NCBI GenBank assembly: GCA_002405405.1
Contig: DHLT01000162.1
Location: forward strand, 1-6,468
Source of the DNA: Ignavibacteria bacterium UBA4661
GTDB lineage: Bacteria > Bacteroidota > Ignavibacteria > Kapaibacteriales > UBA4661
Direction: 5' to 3'
Length of the DNA stretch: 6,468 nucleotides
Made by a program: the position numbers and the translations under genes. Below the pieces are notes generated by a model that was not told the DNA's origin, searched no databases, and was given only the letters and a program-made list of their open reading frames with translations. Positions 1 through 5,761 of the stretch are shown here, piece by piece (position 1 is the first letter of the stretch; each line of letters opens with the position of its first letter).

Positions 1-2748
1 CACATCAATGATTGGTATTGTGGGAGTATAGGTCACTGTACCACCATTGAGCGTTACTGTCGCGCGCGTACTACCACCATTCGCACCAATCAACGCAAAC
101 GTTCCACCCGTAGGCAGACCGGGGAGCGCAAAGGACGTACAACGAAAAGGACTTACCCAAAATGTCATAGCTGTATCGCCCGAGCTCCATTGTACATTGC
201 CAGCAAACGTACCATTATTGCTATTGCCACTCTCATCGGCAGTGGTTATACCATTTCCTTCATTCATTTTCCAATACCCTACCAAGTTAGCTCGATCCGG
301 ATGATTAGAAGGAATTTCTGTATTGACGTATTTCGGAAATTTATTCTGCTCATACATCACTTTATTCCACACACGCACTTCATCAATATCTATCAAGGAG
401 TATATATATGATGGATAAATCCTGGAACGTCCAACCAGAATAGGCTCTATGTTGGATCCCCATCCGCTACCGTCACTAGGAAAACTTGCTAAAAATACAC
501 CGTCAACAAAAACTCGTACTCTGCCCCAATACGCATCATAAGTCACTGCTATATGATACCACCGCCCTAATTCGAAAAGGCGGTCAAAATTGTCCTTATA
601 CAATGGTGACGAATAGTAACCACTACCACTTCTAATGACGAGTCCTAAGTTTGCACTAAATCTCATGAAAAACCTATCATTACCCTTTGAAATAATCTCT
701 GTATCATCGGAACCCCACGAATTCACTCGGATCCGTGCCTCTATGGTACAGTCGGTAGTAAAGTTATATTGTGCAATATGAGGAATAATAACACTGCCTA
801 AATTAGACCCAAAAAACCGCACTGCAGAGCCAAAACCCGTACTAACAGGTACCAAAGTCTGACTTGTTAGCACGATAGTCGTGGGTGTGCTGATACTGCT
901 TTCTGTGCTGATGACAAGATTTGCGGTACGAACACCCGTTGTCGCACTTGGGTTGAAACTGATCGTTACGGTGGTTGAAAAGACGCTCGAGCTCGCTGTG
1001 GTTGTAAATCCTGTATTCCCGCTGAGAGAAAATTCACTCGCATTTGTACCCGTCAGTGAGTACGTCCAACGCTCGCCTGATCTCGCATTACGAATGGTTA
1101 TCACCACTGTTTGCGTGGTGGTCTGATTTTCTACTACTCCAAAATTCAGTGCTGTTGCAGACACCGTTGCTGAGGTCGGAGGAATACTCGTGCCTGAAAG
1201 CGCGACATTTGTCGGTGTCCTTATACTGCTTGCTGTGCTGATAATAAGATTTGCTGTGCGACTACCAACTGTGGTCGTTGGGTCAAAGGAAACTGTTACC
1301 GTCGTTGTAAAAACACTCGAACTCGCAGAAGTCGTAAATCCTGTATTGCCGCTGAGAGAAAACTCGCTTGCATGAGTACCCGTGAGTGTATATGTCCACC
1401 GCTCGCCTGCACTTGCATTACGGATAGTTACGACCACCGTTTGTGTTGTTGCGTCGGTCATACCTGAAGTAACAGAACCAAAATTCAATGCCGTTGCAGA
1501 CACGGTAGCCGAGGTTGGAAGGGTATTGAAAACAAAGGTCGGCGATAGAACCGTACCGAAATTATTACTCAAAAATATCTGGCCACTATTGCTCGATCCT
1601 GCAGGGATAACTGCCACCAAGGATGTTGCACTACTCGACTGCACCACTGCCTGCACACCCGAAGAACCAAAGAATCGCACGTCATTGATCGAGCCAAGAT
1701 TTGTTCCCGTTATCGTTACCGTTCCACCAATATCGCCACTTGTTGGCGTGATAGCAGTAATCGTTGGCACACCACCTGAGGTACCGACAGTACCATTCAA
1801 AAAGCCACCCGTTCCTGCTCCGCCTGCAACTGATATGGTTGGTGTTCCTGTTACACTGCCACCGACTGCTGTAAAGAGTACACGACCACCACCTCCACCG
1901 CCATTCGTTGCACCGGAGCTACTACCACCATTGGCATTCAGTTGTGCAGAACTATTGAATGAAATACTCTGACCTGTAAGAAGAATACCACCACCACTAC
2001 CGGGTGCTGTACCATTTGCACCATTGGCATTGATACGTGCTGTGGCATTAAGCGTCAGCGTTCCTGCGGCACTCAGTTGAATACCGCCGCCGCCGCCGCC
2101 TGCACCAAAGCCGCCACCACCCATACCACCTGTCAAAATCATATCCAAACCACCAAATGCTCCAATCAAGTCCGTTGAACTGCCACCTCCCAATCCTCCA
2201 AATGCACCTGCCCCATTACACCAACTGCCTCCAGCCAATCCTCCCGGCGCCAGTGCACCACTACAAGCACCTGCTCCATTAGTCGCACCGGGTCCACCTA
2301 TTGCCGAAAACGCACTGAACTCTATCACACCCGAAATAGTCATTGCACCACGTGAAAGAATAATCACACCAACTGTTCCGGTTGAACCATTTGCACTAGT
2401 TGATCCCGTATAACTTATTGTATGAGATGCGTTGAGAGTAAATGCTGTAAACGTAAAGAGAATATAACGTCCGCCATTGACAGGATGCGTGTAGAGCGTA
2501 CCACGATATGTATTGGCACCGCCATCGGTGAGTGTCATGGTGGTAAGATTGAGTATAGCATTATTTGTAGAATTATATGTTCCGAGACTTGTACCAACAC
2601 TCGCAGGATTCAGATACGAACGAAAAGGCAGCTGCGCATGAAGTCCCGTCTGCCACAGCACAATGTACCACAGCGACAACAGAACGACACGGAGGATAGA
2701 ATTCTGCATTATTCTTTGGATAGATACTGGTGTCGCTAAAGGTGTCAT
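1..2748 (-). CDS. Very large exported multi-domain surface/adhesin-like protein (IPT/TIG, 2x choice-of-anchor D, LamG), C-terminus outside window
   Basis: A clean reading frame of 916 codons runs off the left edge without a stop. An ATG at 2748 (M1) and a second at 2709 (M14) are possible starts. Neither has a Shine-Dalgarno sequence, and M14 gives the more typical signal peptide: short basic n-region, hydrophobic core about residues 21-32, cleavage LHA|Q after A38. Residues about 40-150 are Thr/Asn-rich and unrecognised. Residues about 151-326 are Gly/Asn-rich, with repeated NANG and GGGGG patterns suggesting a beta-helix or beta-roll. An IPT/TIG domain lies at about 327-408 (VPTITAITPTSGDIGGTVTI). 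Two choice-of-anchor-D (ASH-like) repeats lie at about 412-524 and 525-628. A LamG/concanavalin-like domain lies at about 638-855 (IDEVRVWN; GYWKMNEGNG near 825-834). An Ig/cadherin-like domain starts at about 865. Such architectures belong to cell-surface or secreted adhesins and carbohydrate-binding proteins. A C-terminal sorting signal (for example type IX secretion) would lie outside the window. The ligand is unknown. Confidence 0.9.
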   Translation of the reverse strand, partial: MTPLATPVSIQRIMQNSILRVVLLSLWYIVLWQTGLHAQLPFRSYLNPASVGTSLGTYNSTNNAILNLTTMTLTDGGANTYRGTLYTHPVNGGRYILFTFTAFTLNASHTISYTGSTSANGSTGTVGVIILSRGAMTISGVIEFSAFSAIGGPGATNGAGACSGALAPGGLAGGSWCNGAGAFGGLGGGSSTDLIGAFGGLDMILTGGMGGGGFGAGGGGGGIQLSAAGTLTLNATARINANGANGTAPGSGGGILLTGQSISFNSSAQLNANGGSSSGATNGGGGGGRVLFTAVGGSVTGTPTISVAGGAGTGGFLNGTVGTSGGVPTITAITPTSGDIGGTVTITGTNLGSINDVRFFGSSGVQAVVQSSSATSLVAVIPAGSSNSGQIFLSNNFGTVLSPTFVFNTLPTSATVSATALNFGSVTSGMTDATTQTVVVTIRNASAGERWTYTLTGTHASEFSLSGNTGFTTSASSSVFTTTVTVSFDPTTTVGSRTANLIISTASSIRTPTNVALSGTSIPPTSATVSATALNFGVVENQTTTQTVVITIRNARSGERWTYSLTGTNASEFSLSGNTGFTTTASSSVFSTTVTISFNPSATTGVRTANLVISTESSISTPTTIVLTSQTLVPVSTGFGSAVRFFGSNLGSVIIPHIAQYNFTTDCTIEARIRVNSWGSDDTEIISKGNDRFFMRFSANLGLVIRSGSGYYSSPLYKDNFDRLFELGRWYHIAVTYDAYWGRVRVFVDGVFLASFPSDGSGWGSNIEPILVGRSRIYPSYIYSLIDIDEVRVWNKVMYEQNKFPKYVNTEIPSNHPDRANLVGYWKMNEGNGITTADESGNSNNGTFAGNVQWSSGDTAMTFWVSPFRCTSFALPGLPTGGTFALIGANGGSTRATVTLNGGTVTYTPTIPIIDV
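865..1515 (-). repeat. Tandem duplication encoding two choice-of-anchor-D domains
   Basis: Two adjacent in-frame units (minus strand 1515-1177 and 1176-865) both begin with the residues TSATVSATALNFG. They share TIRNA, SGERWTY or AGERWTY, ASEFSLSGNTGFTT and RTANL. By eye about three quarters of roughly 85 aligned residues are identical. Many nucleotide differences fall in third codon positions, so the duplication is old enough for silent drift but the protein has been held similar. The upstream copy carries three extra residues near its start (VTSGMTDATT versus VVENQTT). Confidence 0.85.
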
Positions 2749-2889
2749 AATAATGCGCGAGAAAAAGGAACCAAAGAAGATGTGAGCATACTCTCAAAGA
2801 GAACTCTATCACCATATATGCTTGATGAGAATCGTGGATTTATTGACCCTCAATATGTGGCGTGAGCGCTATACCTTGGAAGAAGTAAT

Positions 2890-2920
2890 CGAACATAGGG
2901 AAATCTCACGACAATGTCAA
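2890..2920 (-). promoter_or_regulatory. Promoter of the large exported protein gene
   Basis: On the minus strand a perfect TTGACA (2920-2915) is followed after 17 bases by TATGTT (2897-2892), a good housekeeping-sigma match. The same bases can be read in the Bacteroidota format as TTG, 20 bases, TATGTTCG, which is one mismatch from TAnnTTTG. Transcription would start near 2885 and leave an untranslated leader of about 137 bases. I see no recognisable riboswitch in that leader, only a weak CTCT/AGAG hairpin around 2787-2796. Confidence 0.6.
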
Positions 2921-2984
2921 TACCTAAAAACAGTGAAGAGGGCGTTTCTATAGGAGGTAAGTTGAGCAAATACAACAGTGGTGC

Positions 2985-3002
2985 GCAATCGGATGAGATT
3001 GC
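2985..3002 (-). terminator. Weak hairpin downstream of truA (possible 3' end signal)
   Basis: Six-base perfect inverted arms GCAATC and GATTGC flank a six-base loop, starting about 30 bases after the truA stop. A second AT-rich hairpin with a GAGA loop (arms AAGATT / AGTCTT) lies between it and truA, at about 3016-3031. Neither is followed by a T-run on the minus strand, so a canonical intrinsic terminator is not supported. The operon may end here by other means or read into the downstream gene. Confidence 0.2.
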
Positions 3003-3033
3003 AATCGCAAACTTCGCAAGACTTCTCAATCTT

Positions 3034-3798
3034 TCACCACGGCAAACCAAATTCTTCAGGGTATGCAACATGATGTAATGTAAGTCCCACAGCAGGTGCA
3101 AGAGGACTGGCATAGTCACGGTTACGAGCTTGTAAAGCAAATGATAAATCATCGATACTCTGCTTACCACGCGCTGTGTCAACCATTGCCATGGTGAGGA
3201 GGCGGACCATGCCCCACAAGAAACGTTTTGCACGAATATTCAACACCCATAAATCCGGCTCTTCTTGAACCCACTCACAATGGGACACAATTGAACGGTA
3301 ATGTTCATACACCGCGTCATTGCGCTTGGAAAAGGTTGTAAAATCTTGGTTGCCAATAAAAAGTGACGCTGTCGCTTGGAGAATATCCGTATTGACTCGA
3401 TAGTGTGTTTGCCATGTAAAATATCGGCGAAAGACCGTACGCGAAAGATCCAAACGATATTTGTACATTCGGTCAATAGCACTATGACGAGCATGAAAAT
3501 CATCACGCACATACTGCGCTGCTTTGACACGAACATCATGAGGCAATATCCCCGATAGTGCGAACCCAAGTCGCTCAACAGGTAGAGGTAATGGCTCCTG
3601 TAGCGTGCAATGGGCGACCTGCCCAACTGCATGTACGCCGCTGTCGGTTCTCCCCGACCCCATAATACTGATCTCTGTACCCAACAGTTGATGCAGTGCC
3701 GCTTCGATAACTCCTTGTACTGAACGCACCTTTTGCTGGCGTTGCCACCCCGAATACTTTGTGCCATCATATTCAACCAACAAAGCAAGACGATTCAT
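3034..3798 (-). CDS. truA: tRNA pseudouridine(38-40) synthase TruA
   Basis: TruA isomerises uridines 38, 39 and 40 in the anticodon stem-loop of many tRNAs to pseudouridine in the cytosol. The 254-residue protein is of usual length. It opens with the typical LLVEYDGTKYSGWQRQ (6-21), then VQGVIEAAL. The catalytic aspartate is D52 within GSGRTDSGVHA (47-57). FHARHSA (101-107) and RMYKYR (110-115, with the conserved tyrosine) follow, then the second-domain motif FLWGMVR and a C-terminal PLAPAVGLTL. The ATG lies 2 bases after the stop of the upstream Rid-family gene. Its ribosome binding site AGGTGAG sits inside the end of that gene, so translational coupling is likely. It is the last gene of the mtaB operon. 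No key residue is missing. Confidence 0.97.
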   Translation of the reverse strand: MNRLALLVEYDGTKYSGWQRQQKVRSVQGVIEAALHQLLGTEISIMGSGRTDSGVHAVGQVAHCTLQEPLPLPVERLGFALSGILPHDVRVKAAQYVRDDFHARHSAIDRMYKYRLDLSRTVFRRYFTWQTHYRVNTDILQATASLFIGNQDFTTFSKRNDAVYEHYRSIVSHCEWVQEEPDLWVLNIRAKRFLWGMVRLLTMAMVDTARGKQSIDDLSFALQARNRDYASPLAPAVGLTLHHVAYPEEFGLPW

Positions 3799-3800
3799 TG

Positions 3801-4217
3801 CTACTCACCTATAAGTATAGCGTCAGCTTCGATTTCAACCATATAACGATCATCAATCAGACGACTGATCTCAACCATAGTTGTTGCGGGCTTGATGCCT
3901 CCAAAGACCTCACCATGCGCACGACCAATGCTCTCCCATTGTGTGATATCACGCACAAAGATGCGTGTACGAATCAGCGATTGCAAAGGCACATTCATGA
4001 CAGATAGAATACGAACAATTTTTTCGCAGACAAATTTTGCTTGTTCATACGGCGTTTCACCAACAACATTTCCCTCATCATCGACCGCTACACAACCAGT
4101 AATCGCTACTGTGTTGCCGATACGTACCGCACGCGAATAGCCAACGATGCTTTCCCACTGCGCACCGGAACTCAAATTTGTTCTGTGCAAAGTTGGATAT
4201 TCAAGATTCCATGCCAT
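3801..4217 (-). CDS. RidA/YjgF/UK114-family protein, divergent subgroup lacking the canonical deaminase arginine
   Basis: This 138-residue protein has the Rid fold signature: early SR-VRIGNTVAITG (about 28-41), an acidic-glycine turn DDEGNVVG (46-53), YEQAKFVCEKIVRIL (57-71), RTRIFVRDITQWE (83-95), KPATTMVEISRLI (109-121) and VEIEADAI (127-134). Classical RidA hydrolyses reactive 2-aminoacrylate-type enamines or imines and uses an arginine in the PARS motif (Arg105 in E. coli RidA). Here the equivalent position is Thr112 (PATT). E128 matches the conserved glutamate of VEIEA. PATTMVE sequences occur in a distinct Rid subgroup of unproven activity, so I do not transfer the deaminase function. 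The start is set by AAGGA 8 bases upstream. It follows mtaB by 20 bases and precedes truA by 2, so all three are probably co-transcribed. Family membership is secure; the function is not. Confidence 0.92.
   Translation of the reverse strand: MAWNLEYPTLHRTNLSSGAQWESIVGYSRAVRIGNTVAITGCVAVDDEGNVVGETPYEQAKFVCEKIVRILSVMNVPLQSLIRTRIFVRDITQWESIGRAHGEVFGGIKPATTMVEISRLIDDRYMVEIEADAILIGE
3804..3810 (-). promoter_or_regulatory. Ribosome binding site of truA, inside the end of the Rid-family gene
   Basis: AGGTGAG on the minus strand ends 5 bases before the truA ATG and overlaps the last two sense codons and the TAG stop region of the preceding gene. The arrangement fixes the truA start and suggests re-initiation by ribosomes finishing the upstream gene. 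Confidence 0.75.
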
Positions 4218-4225
4218 GATTGTTA

Positions 4226-4230
4226 TCCTT
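4226..4230 (-). promoter_or_regulatory. Ribosome binding site of the Rid-family gene
   Basis: AAGGA on the minus strand lies 8 bases before the ATG at 4217, within the 20-base gap after the mtaB stop. It supports that ATG as the start. Confidence 0.75.
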
Positions 4231-4237
4231 GTATGAG

Positions 4238-5584
4238 TTACATGAGAATAGCAATGTATTCTGGCAGAACGGTTTCTTGAGTATCGGTCGTATCAACGCA
4301 CTCTGCATGAACAATCTCGCCATCGGTTGAAAGCAAGCGCACCTTCATCGGGCGTTGGAGCAGTCCTTGTGGCGCAGAGAATTCTACGCGCACATAGTTT
4401 TCTGTCCAGCCACGCCACTTGCCCGTGAGATCATCACGCGATTCAGGAATGACGGAATGAATCGTATCGAGTTGACTTGCATAAAATTCCATTTTTTTCT
4501 TTGCAGAAAGTATGCGCAAGCGTTTAGAGCGCTCCGCTCGTTTGTGTGGCGGAACAGGATTGGCGAATTCAATTGCCGGTGTATTCTCCCGCTCTGAATA
4601 CGAGAATACATGGAGATACGACACGGGCAACTCTTGCAAGAACTGATAGGTTTCTTCAAAGTGCTCATCGCTTTCACCGGGGAATCCAACAATGACATCC
4701 ACACCAATGCAACAATGGGGCATCGCCGTTTTAATACGATGAATCAAATCATGGTAATACTCAACTTTATAGCGTCTGCGCATCATTTTGAGAATGTCCG
4801 GTGAGCCACTCTGCAAAGGGATATGGAAATGCGGTACGAATGCTTGCGACTGAGCAACTGTATCGATAATCTCTTGCGTAAGCAAATTGGGTTCAATGGA
4901 ACCAATACGCAATCGTGCATTGGTTTTCATTTCCTCTATCATGCGCACAACATCGGTAAATTCCTCGCCATCTACGGCTTGATAGTCGCCCAAGTTGATA
5001 CCGGAAAGAATGATTTCTTGATACCCTGCCTTCTCAAGATTGCGAATTTTTTCAGGAATTACCGCAAACTCCATGCTTCGGCTTTTGCCACGTGCCAAAG
5101 GGATCGTACAGAACGAACACTTGTAATTGCATCCGTCCTGCAGTTTGAGATAGGCACGGGTTCGACTGTCATTGTCAGCAGAGTGCGACTCCACAAACTC
5201 TAACTCTTCGCCGATATCTGATACAAACACAAAGGGAGTTTCAAATTTTTCAAAACGAGGCACTAAGGCGGGGATTTGAAATTTCTCTTTTGCTCCAAAC
5301 ACTGCATCAACGCCTTCGATAGAAGCAATCTCTTCCGGCTGCAATTGCGCATAACACCCCGTAACACCAACAAATGCATTCGGCGATGTGCGCAAGGCAC
5401 GACGAACGATTTGCCGACATTCACGATCGGCATTTTCCGTAACAGTGCAGGTATTGACAATCACAATATCGGTGGGTTCGCCAAACTTGACGGGCGTATG
5501 CCCTGCCTGCTCGAAGAGAGCCTGCAGTTGCGATGTTTCGGCATAATTCAGTTTACATCCCAGCGTATAAAAAGCAACATTCAT
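4238..5584 (-). CDS. mtaB: tRNA (N6-threonylcarbamoyladenosine(37)-C2)-methylthiotransferase MtaB
   Basis: MtaB is a radical-SAM methylthiotransferase that adds a methylthio group to C2 of t6A37 in ANN-decoding tRNAs, using two iron-sulfur clusters. The 448-residue protein has the N-terminal MTTase domain with cluster ligands C10 (TLGCKLN), C46 (NTCTVT) and C77 (GCYAQ). The radical-SAM CxxxCxxC is C152/C156/C159 (DGCNYKCSFC). Further MTTase motifs follow: EIILSGINLGDY, HIPLQSGS, MMRRRY, GVDVIVGFPGE and HVFSYSERENTPA. A C-terminal TRAM-like domain covers about 375-440 (GWTENYVRVEF). TLGCKLN at the N-terminus and the overall length favour MtaB over MiaB or RimO. I chose the ATG at 5584; a TTG ten codons upstream is in frame but adds a tail unlike the family, and GGGGA lies 8 bases before the ATG. 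It is the first gene of the operon with the Rid-family gene and truA. Confidence 0.95.
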   Translation of the reverse strand: MNVAFYTLGCKLNYAETSQLQALFEQAGHTPVKFGEPTDIVIVNTCTVTENADRECRQIVRRALRTSPNAFVGVTGCYAQLQPEEIASIEGVDAVFGAKEKFQIPALVPRFEKFETPFVFVSDIGEELEFVESHSADNDSRTRAYLKLQDGCNYKCSFCTIPLARGKSRSMEFAVIPEKIRNLEKAGYQEIILSGINLGDYQAVDGEEFTDVVRMIEEMKTNARLRIGSIEPNLLTQEIIDTVAQSQAFVPHFHIPLQSGSPDILKMMRRRYKVEYYHDLIHRIKTAMPHCCIGVDVIVGFPGESDEHFEETYQFLQELPVSYLHVFSYSERENTPAIEFANPVPPHKRAERSKRLRILSAKKKMEFYASQLDTIHSVIPESRDDLTGKWRGWTENYVRVEFSAPQGLLQRPMKVRLLSTDGEIVHAECVDTTDTQETVLPEYIAILM

Positions 5585-5592
5585 GAGTACTA

Positions 5593-5597
5593 TCCCC
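5593..5597 (-). promoter_or_regulatory. Ribosome binding site deciding the mtaB start
   Basis: GGGGA on the minus strand ends 8 bases before the ATG at 5584. The alternative in-frame TTG at 5614 lies upstream of this site, so the site supports the shorter protein. Confidence 0.5.
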
Positions 5598-5631
5598 AAG
5601 AGTAAGCAAGACAAGAATCAACAAGAATTTC

Positions 5632-5662
5632 CAAAATTAGACCTGCGAGAATGAATGTGCAA
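5632..5662 (-). promoter_or_regulatory. Bacteroidota-type promoter candidate for the mtaB operon
   Basis: On the minus strand TTG (5662-5660) is followed after 20 bases by TAATTTTG (5639-5632), an exact match to the Bacteroidota -7 element TAnnTTTG with accepted spacing to the -33 TTG. The predicted start near 5625 would give a leader of about 40 bases before the mtaB ATG. As an E. coli-type sigma70 site it would be poor (TTGCAC/TAATTT). Confidence 0.45.
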
Positions 5663-5701
5663 TGAATTCGATGAAAATGCTCATTTCGTTGGTGGAAATT
5701 T

Positions 5702-5709
5702 GGTGTAAT
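5702..5709 (+). promoter_or_regulatory. Weak promoter candidate for the S9 peptidase gene
   Basis: TGTAAT at 5704-5709 matches five of six -10 bases and is preceded by a TG-n type extension. The overlapping TAATTTTC is one base from TAnnTTTG. No convincing -35 or -33 element lies at the right distance. It is the best candidate in the 177-base divergent region. A pyrimidine-rich stretch follows it up to the ATG at 5762. Confidence 0.25.
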
Positions 5710-5761
5710 TTTCTGCTCTCTTGCATTTTTCCCTTTTCTTTTTCAATATTCATACGAACTT

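Noticed and set aside
881..1375. Two similar plus-strand ORFs (881-1126 and 1190-1375) that look like a repeated gene
   Set aside because: They are antisense reflections of the two choice-of-anchor-D repeats, and their similarity is explained by the duplicated coding sequence on the other strand.
1382..1972. Open plus-strand frame of 196 codons, rich in Pro and Val
   Set aside because: It is the mirror of the Gly/Thr-rich exported protein on the minus strand (Gly GGT/GGC codons read as Pro-rich antisense). It resembles no known protein and has no start signal.
2573..2815. Minus-strand ORF of 80 codons starting with a hydrophobic segment before the exported protein
   Set aside because: It overlaps the signal peptide and N-terminus of the large exported protein in another frame. 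The large frame is open for 916 codons and has recognisable domains, so this is a shadow.
2749..2884. 137-base leader of the exported-protein gene as a possible riboswitch or structured RNA
   Set aside because: I found only a four-base-pair CTCT/AGAG hairpin and no conserved aptamer-like pattern.
2850..3233. Minus-strand ORF of 127 codons overlapping the truA end and the intergenic region
   Set aside because: Most of it lies out of frame inside the clearly genuine truA, with no conserved motif. The end over the promoter is coincidental.
5585..5614. Ten-codon N-terminal extension of MtaB from a TTG start
   Set aside because: Family members begin at or near the xVAFYTLGCK segment. The extension contains the ribosome binding site of the internal ATG and lies in the leader.
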